This document shows, in pieces, positions 1-9,560 of a DNA stretch of 64,000 bases. A program made the translations under genes and the position numbers. Position 1 is the stretch's first letter. Each line of letters begins with the position of its first letter. Below the pieces are notes generated by a model. The model did no database searches. It saw only the letters and a list, made by a program, of their open reading frames with translations, and was not told the DNA's origin. Origin of the DNA: Amoebidium appalachense (lineage: Eukaryota; Ichthyosporea); assembly GCA_963693365.1 (NCBI GenBank), contig CAVNZM010000007.1:2170001-2234000 (forward strand). The letters are read 5' to 3'.

Positions 1-26
1 CGGGTTTGTGGGGCGGCTTAAAGCCG

Positions 27-971
27 TCAAGACCACAGCCGGGCTTGGGGTACATGGGGCAGGCCGCGCTGGGGTGGTCGGGGGAAGCCACAGCGCTGAC
101 ATGCGTCCTGGATGAGCAGGGTGGGTGGCAGGAGGAGATCCTGGTGGAGTTGGGCGAGCAGGTTGGGGCACTCGATCGGAGCCCAACCCTGCTGGTGGGC
201 CACGGTGCGGGCGTATACGTCATAGTTGTGGATCTGGGCCCACGGGTATCGGGTGCTGAGGCGAGTGATGTGCTGAGTCCAAAGTACGTCTTTGTCCGTG
301 GGAAGGCCGAGGTGGTGCTTGGCGGCCATGTAATGGGTCCAAGCTTGGATCCAAATGACGAGTGAACGCAGGGGAACGGGTTTGTCTTGGCGAAAAGTCT
401 CGATGCTGCCGTCGTCGGCCATGCGCAGATGCTGACCTTTCTTGGATGGGGCCAGGAGGGCGGCGGGGGTGAACTTATACAGGTCGACGAAACGATTGGC
501 GCGCAAATCTGCCAGCACATCCGCGGGGGGAAGCGGGAGTGTGCCCGGCTGAATGTCGCCAGTGTTCTCACCTGTGATGGGGGGCGCGTGCAGGGCAGGC
601 AGGTCAAGGTCAGGGCCGAGATGCAGCCCCGGGGAAACCTCCCCGGGTGTGGAGGGCGCGGCGGGGGGCGCGGGAGGGTCGCGGTTGGTGAGAGCAGCCA
701 GGACGCCAGCCATCTGGGTGCTGATGGCGGTGAGGGCGGCCAGGACGGCGTCTTGAGAAGTCATCTGCGGGGACGGCGGGGCCTGAGGGGGGACTTCAGG
801 GGTGGAGGGGAGAGTAGCCGGCGGGTCCGGGTCCGTGGTGGTATGGGCCGCTGGAGGCGCGTCAGTGTCCGCGGGAGCGTTGGTCAGCCTGTGGCGGAGG
901 TCGCTGCGGGTCAGGCGCTTAGGTGCCGCGGCAGGGGCGGCGGCTGAGGCCGGGCGCTTTTTCGGCGGCAT
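27..971 (-). CDS. gag-like ORF of a retroelement, running off the left edge
   Basis: ORF of 314 codons from the ATG at 971. Residues 1-110 are Ala/Pro-rich, like a disordered N-terminus. Residues about 200-265 form a compact Trp/Tyr/His-rich block (motifs WIQAWTHYMAAKHH and YPWAQIHNYDVYA) of the kind seen in gag-like proteins of tyrosine-recombinase and other retroelements. A Cys/His knuckle seems to follow: the frame gives ACQRCGF, but the second half (DHPSAACPMYPK) lies in another frame. The switch is at a 5-C run (sense strand, 80-84), so a one-base indel or sequencing error probably ended the ORF early. The downstream partner ORF would lie left of the window. An ATTGG box and a TATA box stand 130-200 bp upstream. 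Gag-like is inference from composition and layout; I cannot name the family. Confidence 0.5.
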   Translation of the reverse strand: MPPKKRPASAAAPAAAPKRLTRSDLRHRLTNAPADTDAPPAAHTTTDPDPPATLPSTPEVPPQAPPSPQMTSQDAVLAALTAISTQMAGVLAALTNRDPPAPPAAPSTPGEVSPGLHLGPDLDLPALHAPPITGENTGDIQPGTLPLPPADVLADLRANRFVDLYKFTPAALLAPSKKGQHLRMADDGSIETFRQDKPVPLRSLVIWIQAWTHYMAAKHHLGLPTDKDVLWTQHITRLSTRYPWAQIHNYDVYARTVAHQQGWAPIECPNLLAQLHQDLLLPPTLLIQDACQRCGFPRPPQRGLPHVPQARLWS

Positions 972-1097
972 GCTGACCGGCGTAGGGAAAGATAGGGAGA
1001 ATGAAAAGGAATGAAAAGGAATATATAGCTGTAAGGCTGTGGATGCTAAACACAGAAGATGTGTTTGTAGCTTGCTGATCTGCTAAAAACTGTCGTG

Positions 1098-1173
1098 CTT
1101 ATATACCTAAGCCTACCGATCTGAACCAATCAAAAATCGATCTAGTGATATGTGAAATCTGATCCGAGCCAAT
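1098..1173 (-). promoter_or_regulatory. TATA + ATTGG promoter of the gag-like ORF
   Basis: On the minus strand a TATATAAG box (1098-1105) lies about 130 nt before the ATG at 971. Two TGATTGG boxes (CCAAT on the plus strand at 1126 and 1169) lie 25-65 bp further upstream inside two imperfect direct repeats (about 1110-1160 and 1161-1205). The arrangement recurs upstream of other genes in the window. Confidence 0.5.
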
Positions 1174-1275
1174 CATAACTCGGTCTAGTGATCTGTGGTA
1201 TCTGATGTTTTGACTGGCTAATAGGTGCCCGTGTGCGGGCAGCCAACCGCTAACTGCTAAAACACGAAATGAAGC

Positions 1276-2014
1276 CTACATGGTTATGTTGGTATCGAAC
1301 ACCCATCCTACGTGTTTACCCAGAAAAATATTTATGTCAATAATTTCCACAAATAAAACCCCCCTAAATTCATGTGACTTAGTGATGGGGGAAGACTGCC
1401 CTGAAAGGCACGCGTAGTTTTGCCTGGAAGTGAATACATTCGCGAGGGCGAGTAGTTGTTGGTGGAGCATGGTGAGTGCCGACGACGAACGGTACAGTGC
1501 CGTGCGCGCTGTACAGCTGGCAAACTTCGATACCAAAAATGCCAGCAGCACGAACAGAAGGAGACACCCAAGAACGCACCAGCACCAAGCTGCCAGGCTC
1601 ACGCCCGTCTTGTTGTGCAAATTTGCATACTCCGTTAGGGCGCGTATCAGGGCGTCTGGTGCCTCTGCTTGCGTTTGCGTTGACCTCGACTTCCAGCCCG
1701 TGGAGAAGGTCGACTGATGAATGTCGATTGTCTTCAGGTGGCAGGTCTTCGGGGTCAAATGATTGGCCGTAGTCGGTTTCCCCTGAACGAAAAGAGAAGC
1801 AGTATTGATTGTCGTGTTGCAAGTCGTGTGAACGGAAGTAGACACGGTCGAGCAACGGAATGTCTGCTCCAGGAGGGTGCCACGGTGAAGAGCCGGGGGG
1901 GGAAAGGGGAACATTATAGCCGAGTTCTTCAAGGAAAATGAGGTCGGCGTTTCTAGCTTCCCCCCCATGCAGGCCACTAGGGCCGGCATTGTTGTCACCA
2001 AGGTGGTTAGACAT
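1276..2014 (-). CDS. uncharacterised ORF pair with a membrane segment, probably frameshifted
   Basis: Two overlapping minus-strand frames each look partly coding. The frame starting ATG at 2014 (MSNHLGDNNAGPSGL) is hydrophilic and acidic for about 130 residues, then degenerates. The other frame then becomes protein-like, with a helix (ALTEYANLHNKTG), a strong hydrophobic segment (WCWCVLGCLLLFVLLAFLV) and a Ser/Leu-rich tail ending near 1276. One base change near 1655-1670 would link them into a single-pass membrane protein of roughly 240 residues; an intron or chance overlap is possible. The second frame also has its own ATG with a hydrophobic start (MLLVVWVLTCLTTLV). No family is recognised. 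A TATA box lies at 2256-2265. Confidence 0.3.
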
Positions 2015-2255
2015 GTTAGGACCCAAACAACTAATAACATAGTACTTGCTTGATACGAGCACACTTGCAGCGCAAGAACTAGCGCTGCAGGGGGTGTAGC
2101 TCAGCTGTTGTATAATATGATCGTGTGTCTGTGACAAACAATATGTTTATAAATGAACGGGGTTGACTAGACCACGCTTTGCTTAGTTACGTGCTAGTCC
2201 TACTTACACCTAGTAAGCCGAGCACACTGAGTGAGCTCTGAAGCCCCCGACATGC

Positions 2256-2326
2256 CCTTATATCGGAGCTCGCACAGCGGCTCAGACATGCGCATCGGTA
2301 TGTGCTTTTTTGGCTACGAGCCAATC
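2256..2326 (-). promoter_or_regulatory. TATA + ATTGG promoter-like site
   Basis: Minus-strand GATATAAGGG (2256-2265) with TGATTGG about 60 bp upstream (CCAATC at 2321-2326), pointing toward the ORF pair that starts at 2014. The GAGCTC hexamer next to the TATA box recurs in the promoter arms at 4051-4531. Confidence 0.35.
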
Positions 2327-2616
2327 ACATACGGTTCACGGTCCTGTCCCATGGCTAACACGGTTCCAATAAACTTAGTGAGCCAATCGGGTGACAGTAC
2401 TTGACTATCGATGCATTCCACAGTCATACCTCACGGCTACTTGCATATTTTCCCATGATAAAACTATAACTTAACGCTCATGGTTCCTCTGCTACGTGTC
2501 GGTCCCATGTGACTATTATATCTGTTTTCCCATGAATAATTCTGCAAGCTGCACGTGCACATATGTTTAACTTCTTGCTCATGCGCACAAGACTGGGGGG
2601 AGACATGCATACTGGC

Positions 2617-3006
2617 CTATCTAAGATCAAACACAGTGGTATATATACATGTACACGTGTGCGTATATCTCAACCTGTGTACATCCATACTAGATATCCG
2701 GTATAATATACCACATGGGGGCATAGATTGGACCACAGCCGCACGCCACGCACTAAAGTCGCCGATGGGAGAAACATAAACACGTCCCGTCGCCGCGGGG
2801 TTTACATCCACAGTGGGAGGGGGCCCCGCAGCTGGGCCCCGCACACCACGTTCTTGACCGGGCAAAATAATCAGCCCTTCAAGGGCACCGGGGGGCGGAG
2901 AAGTCAACCGTGGCGGCTCCGCAGGTGCTGGGGAAGGGGCAGGTGCAGAAACAACCCTGACAGTGTCCTCCACCGCGGTGGCGAAGTTCAAGGCCCAGAG
3001 GGACAT
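2617..3006 (-). CDS. hypothetical Pro-rich ORF
   Basis: Minus-strand ORF from the ATG at 3006 (MSLWALNFATAVEDTVRVV), followed by a Pro/Ala-rich stretch and a segment DFSAWRAAVVQS. It lies just downstream of the degenerate ORF at 3165-3956 on the same strand, so it could be a second ORF or the C-terminal part of the same retroelement. The C-terminal 30 codons run into AT-rich sequence and look non-coding. No known domain is recognised. Confidence 0.2.
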   Translation of the reverse strand: MSLWALNFATAVEDTVRVVSAPAPSPAPAEPPRLTSPPPGALEGLIILPGQERGVRGPAAGPPPTVDVNPAATGRVYVSPIGDFSAWRAAVVQSMPPCGILYRISSMDVHRLRYTHTCTCIYTTVFDLR

Positions 3007-3164
3007 TTTCCGCAGCGACCTAATAAACAACGAAGGGAAGAACGTGGAAACTCAACACGGTAGAACAGTGTAAATCAGAGTAAAACGAAATTTTTGGGGA
3101 ATATTGCTGGGCTATGGTACAGTGCCCAGCATACGCCGCTGGAAGAAGGAAGGCGAAGGGACCT

Positions 3165-3956
3165 CTACTGGCGCGGAGCGCCGGTAGAGTGACTGCCACT
3201 TGGTGCCGTCCTGTTGGGGTTGGGGTAGCTTCCGCGGCCGCCCTCGTGCGTGTAGGGGCCCGCGGGCCCGCCCTCACTAGCTTGCTTGTTGGCCGATGCG
3301 CGAACCAGCTCGGGTTCGCGCTCCTTCTGTTTGGCGTGCGCAACAGCCAAGTTGGACCACTTGGCGCCGTACTTGGGGTTGTACGTCTTCTCAATTTGGG
3401 CGCGGGCGACCTCTGCAACTGCGTGACCCTCCACGCGCCGAATGTACAACAGCTGGAGTCTGTCGCCGCCGTAACTGAAGAGGTCTGTCAAGGTCGACGA
3501 CGAGCTCGCGGAGCAGGGTAAGCTGACGGGCCGCAAAGGTGTCCGCCGACTCGTTGGCTAGCTTGGGTAGTGCAGCGACCAAATTGAGCGCCTGCACACC
3601 CGCGTTGACCATCCCAATCTACTAGTACTGTTCAGCCTCCTCCTTGATGGGCTTGGGGAGGTCTCCCCCAGGGAACAATCCGTCTGACGACAAGGGCCGT
3701 GGGCCAAATGGGAAACGCCCGTCAACCACAAAATGCTCGACGGCTTGCAGAGATGCGTGCGACTCCACAAACTCGCCGCGTGCGACTCCACGTGCACGAA
3801 CTCGCCGCGGGTGAGTCGTAGCACGTTTTGCTGCGGGTTCCAAGTTTGCCGAAGGCGCTCACACCGCTGCTCGTCCGACTCCTCCTTGTTGTTGTTATCA
3901 GCCGGAAGGAGCCTGCGAACCTCGGCGCTATACAGGTTGAAGGCAGCGTTCTCCAT
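3165..3956 (-). pseudogene. degenerate gag-like coding region
   Basis: A protein-like reading starts at the ATG at 3956 (MENAAFNLYSAEVRRLLPAD) but must change frame at least three times before the stop at 3165. It moves near 3790 into a frame with ASLQAVEHFVVDGRF, near 3620 into one with ADTFAARQLTLLRELVVDL, and near 3490 into one with YGGDRLQLLYIRRVEGHAVA. The first change coincides with a short direct duplication (CGACTCCAC...CTCGCCGCG twice at 3766-3812). The helical, charged composition with a Gly/Pro-rich tail resembles retroelement gag. It lies about 160 nt downstream of the TATA box in the left arm of the 4051-4531 inverted repeat. Confidence 0.4.
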
Positions 3957-4050
3957 GCTAGGCGAGGAATTAGGGTGACAAGTTCTGCCACCTACCGTAG
4001 CTTACTTAGATCTAAGTGTGCGAAGGGGACTGCAACCTAAATCGAGCTCT

Positions 4051-4531
4051 CGCCAAAAACGTCGCATGAAGTGGGTGCGACGTTGGGAAATGAGCTAACG
4101 ACTAGTAGGAGTTCGCTCCTTATATACCAACGGAGCTCACCCAATGGGCTATCATTGTTAGAAACACCATTTCAACCAATGATTGCCCTAGAATACACTC
4201 TAACTAGTGCTTGATGAATCAAGCTAAGTATTTGTGCGGCAGCCAGACTTCGAAATTATTCCGGCTGATGCTATTCGGTCAAGAGCTTACCGGTAGGCTA
4301 GTGGTAGCCACAGCCGTCTCGAATAATTTCGAAGTCTGGCTGCCGCACAAATACTTAGCTTGATTCATCAAGCACTAGTTAGAGTGTATTCTAGGGCAAT
4401 CATTGGTTGAAATGGTGTTTCTAACAATGATAGCCCATTGGGTGAGCTCCGTTGGTATATAAGGAGCGAACTCCTACTAGTCGTTAGCTCATTTCCCAAC
4501 GTCGCACCCACTTCATGCGACGTTTTTGGCG
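4051..4531. repeat. perfect 211-bp inverted repeat with 59-bp spacer
   Basis: Left arm 4051-4261 and right arm 4321-4531 appear to be exact reverse complements over 211 bp, separated by a unique 59-bp loop. The match ends sharply at both outer edges. Each arm contains a TATATAAGG box (4118-4126 and 4456-4464), CCAAT/ATTGG boxes and GAGCTC, so the structure is two promoters pointing outward. The left copy drives toward the gag-like ORF at 3956. Confidence 0.9.
4118..4464. promoter_or_regulatory. outward-facing duplicated promoters
   Basis: TATA box on the minus strand at 4118-4126 with ATTGG boxes at about 4141 and 4175, mirrored on the plus strand at 4456-4464. The minus copy fits the ORF starting at 3956. 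The plus copy has no recognisable ORF downstream, only the 77-bp direct repeats and microsatellites. Confidence 0.45.
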
Positions 4532-4714
4532 GCCGTGCTGGTAGCACGCTGAACTTATACGTATCACTTTAACCAAATTAACCAGGGGAGGGGGGAAAAT
4601 CAATTTTTTTCTAGCATCAATATCCCCTGCGCAAGAGGGCCGTGCTGGTAGCACGCTGAACTTATACGTATCACTTTAACCAAATTAACCAGGGGAGGGG
4701 GGAAAATCAATTTT
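4531..4714. repeat. 77-bp direct repeat pair
   Basis: 4531-4607 and 4638-4714 are the same 77-bp sequence, beginning GGCCGTGCTGGTAGCACGCT and ending AAAATCAATTTT, separated by 30 bp. The first copy starts exactly at the end of the right arm of the inverted repeat. Each copy opens with a small hairpin (CGTGCTGGTAGCACG). 4715-5005 is AT-richer unique sequence in which I see nothing else. Confidence 0.85.
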
Positions 4715-5000
4715 CGGAGATATGCTTCGTTTTAGTTTATATGGTTCGATTATGGCTGAAAATATGAATATTGAATGCATAAACTGTTGGTGGTACCTCA
4801 GGCCTCCTAGTCCGGCCGAGGATCTAAGAAATATTTCCAACATGTAATTTTGACCAATTCTTGCCTGGCTTTTTACACCAAATTAGGTAACCACCAATAG
4901 ATCTCGAGTGTTCTCTGCCCTTTAGATCTGCAGTACCAAGATCTGTTCCCTCGGCCTCGGCCCAGCTGTCTAACGTGTCTCTCCGTTCATGTGTCTCAAG

Positions 5001-5005
<5 letters not shown>

Positions 5006-5038
<33 letters not shown>

Positions 5039-5078
5039 CCCCCCCCCCCCCCTCTCTCTCTCCCCCTGGATCCCCCTC

Positions 5079-5149
<71 letters not shown>

Positions 5150-5449
5150 TCTCTATCCCCCCCCCCCCCCCCCCCCCGTCGGGCCTCCCCCTCTCTCCCC
5201 ACTTAGGCTCTCTCTCCCCCTCTCCCTCTCTCTCTCTTTTTCTCCCCCCCTCTCTCTATCTATCTCTCTCCTCTCCCCTCTCTCCCCCTCCCCCCCCCCC
5301 CCCCCCTCCCCCCCCTCTCTCATCAAATCCCCTTCCTATTGTCTATCTCTCTCTCCCTCTCTGGTTCTCTCTCCCTCCCCTTCCCTCCCCTTCCCTAGCC
5401 CCCCCCCTCCCCCGGGGCCCCCTCTCCGGGCCCATCCTCTCCCCTAGAA
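5006..5449. repeat. CT and poly-C low-complexity tract
   Basis: About 440 bp of CT dinucleotide blocks alternating with C homopolymers on the plus strand. All three forward frames are open only because stop codons cannot occur. Confidence 0.95.
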
Positions 5450-5602
5450 AGGACCCAACCACATCGGCAGAGTCAACTTGCAAAAAGCAGAATTATTCTG
5501 CAAAAGCAGAACTGCAAAAAGCAGAATTGTTCTGCAAAAGCAGAATCCGCTCTGCTTTTTAGCAGAATTATTCTGCAAAAGCAGAATCACTCTGCTAATA
5601 AT
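5450..5602. mobile_element. truncated copy of the hairpin-repeat MITE
   Basis: Starts with AGGACCCAACCACATCGGCA, nearly the terminal sequence of the complete element at 5783, and continues with the same GCAGAATTATTCTGC units. It stops near 5602 without a matching inverted end. The following 5603-5776 is mostly poly-G. Confidence 0.7.
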
Positions 5603-5776
5603 AGGAGAGGAAAGGGGGGGGGGGGGGGGGGGGGGACCAGGTGAGGGGGGGGGGGGGGGGGGAAGGTACAAAATGCCGGGGAGCCTCCGGGGAACGCTTC
5701 GGGCAGGGGCGGAGAAAGGATTGCCCAGAAAGGGGGGGAGGGGCAAGGGGATGGGGGGGGGGGGGGGGGGGGGGGG

Positions 5777-6215
5777 TATGGAAGGGCCCAACCACATCGG
5801 CAGAGTCAACTTGCAAAAAGCAGAATTATTCTGCAAAAGCAGAATCACTCTGCTTTTAGCAGAATTATTCCGCAAAAGCAGAATACTCTGCTTTTAGCTA
5901 AATCACTCTGCTTTTAGCAGAATTATTCTGCTTTTAGCAGAATTATTCCGCAAAAAGCAGAATTATTCTGCTTTCGACAGCGGAATAATTCTGCTTTTAG
6001 CGGAATACTGCTGCTTTTAGCGGAATAATTCTACTTTTTGCAGAATGATTCTGCTTTTTGCGGAATGACTCTGCTTTTAGCAGATTGATTCTGCTTTTGC
6101 AGAATAATTCTGCTTTTGCTGAATACTTCTGCTCTTTAGAGGATAATTCTGCTTTTTGCAGAACGATTAAGGTCGGAGCAAGTTGACTCAACCGATGTGG
6201 TTGGGCCCTTATGGA
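5777..6215. mobile_element. MITE-like element built of hairpin repeats, TSD TATGGA
   Basis: The element spans 5783-6209. Its ends are inverted repeats of 32 bp with two mismatches, starting AGGGCCCAACCACATCGG and reading inward to GAGTCAACTTGC. Both sides carry the 6-bp direct repeat TATGGA (5777-5782 and 6210-6215), the signature of transposition. The interior has no ORF. It is a tandem array of about 20-25 bp units around the dyad GCAGAATTATTCTGC, spaced by A/T runs, so it could fold into a chain of hairpins. A 6-bp TSD does not match Tc1/mariner (TA), piggyBac (TTAA) or hAT (8 bp); the superfamily is unresolved. Confidence 0.8.
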
Positions 6216-6346
6216 GGGGGAGTGAGAGAGGGAAAGCGAAGAGCGTCGCAAGCTTTGATGGAGACGACGTGCCTGTAAGTTGGTCTGTGTGTGTGACAGC
6301 AAATGAGTGTACGTGTATATTGGCCCGGAGGCAGGAGGGGGGGGCC

Positions 6347-6389
<43 letters not shown>

Positions 6390-7310
6390 CGCATGGGTCG
6401 GTGAAGAGCACTCACTACAAATATAATAATAGATAAGTCTCCCCCGTTCCCCTTACACCAGCTCCACTGAAATATACGGAAAATCCGGATCCCCCCCCCC
6501 CCCCCCCCCCCTCTTTTTTCCGAGGCCGCGAGTTGCGGGTCTATGAGTATTGTGTGGAGCTCCGGAGGGTGACACAGCCGAAAAGGTGAAACACTATGCT
6601 GGGTAATAGTCACAATTCCGAAACTGTGTCCGTCAGTCCCTGGGTGTTGGAAGGTGTGTGGGTGGGTGCGATTTGTGGCAGCCACTCAAAAGCTTACCCG
6701 ATATTGTGACTGAAATTTCCAGTGTTCTTTATATTTAATCATAATAATTGGGCTAGAAAACAATACTAGGGCCGTGGCATTACGAACCAACAAAGGTCTT
6801 ACGTTGAGAAAAGTCCGAAGGTTGCTATATATAACAACTTGAATATTACAGCTTTCACTCCATTGTCAATAAGTAATTGGTGTTCGGCACCAATAAATAT
6901 TCAATTTGGTAAACATGTGTCGTAAAAGTGTTCTGTAACTATGCTACAGACCATTTACACCCTTCGCGAATCAGATACCAGACCTTCAAAACAAGCAGAC
7001 TGAGAACCAATTTCTCTCGAGTCCTCTGTCGAGAGATCAAAGTTTGAGAACTAGGGAGGGAGAGTTTACTACGCCTATCTGAAATTCATGCATTGTCCTG
7101 ATAATGCAGCTTAGTGGCAACATTTCTTGGGTAAGACAACAATAATAAGATGTATATACAGGGGGTTGTGGAATCGAAGACACTACGGTACCGCTACCAA
7201 CTTCGTCTACGGGCCCTATCCCAGGGGGAAAAGCGCAAAACAAGCTGCGTTAAAAACAGTCAAGAACGGGCATGGGAAAAAAAAGAACAGGAAACAAACA
7301 AAAAATAAAA
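6216..7310. other. intergenic, no recognised gene
   Basis: Poly-G at 6349-6387 and poly-C at 6491-6511, then about 800 bp of unique sequence. A minus-strand reading at 6540-6685 (MAATNRTHPHTFQHPGTDG) is not clearly coding. The last 250 bp are probably the 3' region of the trypsin gene. Confidence 0.5.
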
Positions 7311-8414
7311 CTAGGCACCGTAATTGATGCCTGGAGCTGTGCAGTGATAGGCGGTGCTCCCACAGTACCCACTCGGTGAACAGCAGTAGGCCTTCTGCGT
7401 CTTGTCGGGGTTACACTCGGCCGGGGTACCATCTCTTAAAGGAAACCCCTTTCCGCACCTCTTATTCGCCAGCCACGTAACAGTTGCATCCCGCACACTA
7501 ACCCCGTGCACCCTTATGGGGATTCTGAGTTTCTGGATCCAGCTGACATAGGCCGATGTCCTTGTGTATACACCCGGAACGTTCGCACGTGCACATCCGT
7601 CCCCATAGCTGACTATGCCGATGTGTACTGCCGTTGCCCCCGCCATGACAAAAACCGGGCCACCGCTATCCCCTTGGCACGAATCTTTTCCCTTCTGCCC
7701 CCCAGCGCAAAGTTGCTTTGCTGGGTATACAGGAGAGTAGATATCGTCGCATTTTGCAACATTGTTTATGGGCAGGTTCACCTGGAGAAGGACGGGGCTT
7801 ACGGCTGCGGCCCCCTCTGACGTGACACCCCACCCGCTAACCGTAGCAGTTTTTCCAGGTAGGTCGTTCTGTGCGGCTGTGTTCAGGGAAATAGGGGTGC
7901 GGCCGTTTGCCGGTGCATTCAACTTGAGAATGGCAAGATCGTTCACAATATTCACAGAGTCATACTGAGGATGTATCGTCTGCGACACAATGGTAAACTT
8001 CTGGAAAGTTGTCATTTGGCGAAGATCCGTTCCCCCCATCAGAACAGTGTCACCGACGGAACTTGGATCTGCACAGTGTGCCGCGGTGAGAACATACTGT
8101 GGTGCTATAAGCGCCCCCCCGCAATAGTGCCAATAGAGAGTTTTCCCTCCTTGCTTATACCACTGGCCTATTGATACCATCCAAGGCTTTATACCGGACC
8201 GTGTCCCACCCACAATGGCAGTGATGATGTCGTGCACACTGGTGATGGGGTTCGTGACGTCTATCTTGATGTAGTTGCGACGGGTGATGTTTAGGGATGA
8301 TGGGTGTATTTTTCCGTCGGGAATGGTTGTGTTTTGAGTTGGGTCATTTGGTATAACCATGCCGTTTACTGTGCAGGCCGCAAGAAGCGCAGCCGTAGAA
8401 ACGAGGAGTCTCAT
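7311..8414 (-). CDS. secreted trypsin-type serine protease with hevein-like chitin-binding domain
   Basis: Single-exon gene of 367 codons; the ATG at 8414 starts MRLLVSTAALLAACTVNG, a signal peptide. A propeptide of about 45 residues precedes the activation site IVGG (67-70), giving a trypsin-family S1 domain. The triad is complete: His113 in TAAHC, Asp159 in NDLAILKL, Ser250 in GDSGGP. Asp244, six residues before the serine, is the S1-pocket residue that predicts cleavage after Lys/Arg. Residues about 319-358 (RCGKGFPL...CCSPSGYCGST...YHC) match a hevein-type chitin-recognition domain with its CC and CG spacing. Expected role: extracellular trypsin-like protease targeted to chitin or similar glycans. 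It is intronless, unlike the four intron-rich genes to the right. Upstream sequence has AT-rich TATA-like motifs, but no start site can be fixed. Confidence 0.95.
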   Translation of the reverse strand: MRLLVSTAALLAACTVNGMVIPNDPTQNTTIPDGKIHPSSLNITRRNYIKIDVTNPITSVHDIITAIVGGTRSGIKPWMVSIGQWYKQGGKTLYWHYCGGALIAPQYVLTAAHCADPSSVGDTVLMGGTDLRQMTTFQKFTIVSQTIHPQYDSVNIVNDLAILKLNAPANGRTPISLNTAAQNDLPGKTATVSGWGVTSEGAAAVSPVLLQVNLPINNVAKCDDIYSPVYPAKQLCAGGQKGKDSCQGDSGGPVFVMAGATAVHIGIVSYGDGCARANVPGVYTRTSAYVSWIQKLRIPIRVHGVSVRDATVTWLANKRCGKGFPLRDGTPAECNPDKTQKAYCCSPSGYCGSTAYHCTAPGINYGA

Positions 8415-8712
8415 TTCCAATGTTTGCTCAACGTTACAACAATGTGTGCATTGATGGCGTTAAGGCAGTTAGTAACTCCTGTCTGAAATAGTGTCCGCGC
8501 TTGTTTTCCGTTTGTTCGCTCGGTGTGTTTTAGTGCAGAAATAGTCTTACAACCACGCGTAGTCGAGCAGAGTTTCAGTGTGAGGAAAGTCCATGGGTGG
8601 AATGAGCAAAAATGTTGCGAGAAGCACGTTTTTATTGAGGCTCAGAATGCACCCCCCAGAAGAGGTCTAATAGGAATGCCGGGGGCCGGATGTACATCAG
8701 CGATGCAAATTT

Positions 8713-9560
8713 TTTATTTTTATAATGACTTTATTGATATGCTCATGAAAGAGAAGCAAGCCGGAGATATCACAGATATCTCAGAGAAGAAAATACAAAA
8801 ACCCCTACTACTGTGAGAAATTTCTTTTATTTATAATGACTTTATTGATAAGCTCATGAAAGAGAAGCAAGCCGGAGATACCACAGATAACTCAGAGAAG
8901 AAAATACAAAAACCCCTACTCACGGATACGGAGGCCAACGACTCAAATAATCATACACCCTAGAAAACTCGTTAAACATACGGTGGTTTAACAGCTAGTC
9001 AATAGAAGTAATATCAGGATTATCTAAAAAAGCTAGTCTTCGGATTTCTAACGGAAGAATCTGAGATAAATAAATACATTTATCTAGATGTTTGCGAGAA
9101 AAAGGTTCTGCACAAAAGTGACACAAACATTTATGGAAACTAAGGTTACAACGCCAAAATAAACATTTCCAAGCAATATCACACGAAGGGGTTAGAATGG
9201 CAAAATTGGCAAGTGTGGTAGGTTTACGAGAGGAAGGATGAATATAAGTAGCTAATTTACATAACGATTGTAGAGAAAATAGACGAATCTCTAATACAAA
9301 AAGAAGCACAGGCTCAAGAGTCCTACCATGATACTCTTTATCACAACGATGAAACAAAGGATATTGAGTATGAAACCAAGTAACATACTGCTGATAAATA
9401 GGGGAAGAGAAAAATAAAGGAGACAAATATTCAAAAGGATATCTCTGAATGTGAGATAGAATGGGTACAGGACATTTCGCGTAGAAATAGCCAACATGGT
9501 AAGTTTAACAGTATAGTTTCTATGGATAAACATTACTAATCGCTCTAATGGACCTTCGTT
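8713..9560 (-). mobile_element. 5'-truncated LINE fragment with duplicated 3' tail
   Basis: A minus-strand reading from about 9530 to the stop near 8993 gives a C-terminal LINE-like segment with a Cys/His cluster (CHFCAEPFSRKHLDKC), as after the reverse transcriptase of APE-type LINEs; the intact LINE at 11.3-15.9 kb has a comparable C-rich tail. An upstream change of frame shows decay. The 3' region contains a tail of about 90 bp present twice (about 8716-8810 and 8826-8920), each copy ending on the sense strand in AATAAAGTCATTATAAATAA. The identification rests on the tail motif and layout, not on an alignment. Confidence 0.45.

Noticed and set aside
2080-2140. tRNA-like start (GGGGGTGTAGCTCAGCTG)
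   Set aside because: It matches an A box only; there is no T-arm or closing acceptor stem in the next 80 nt.
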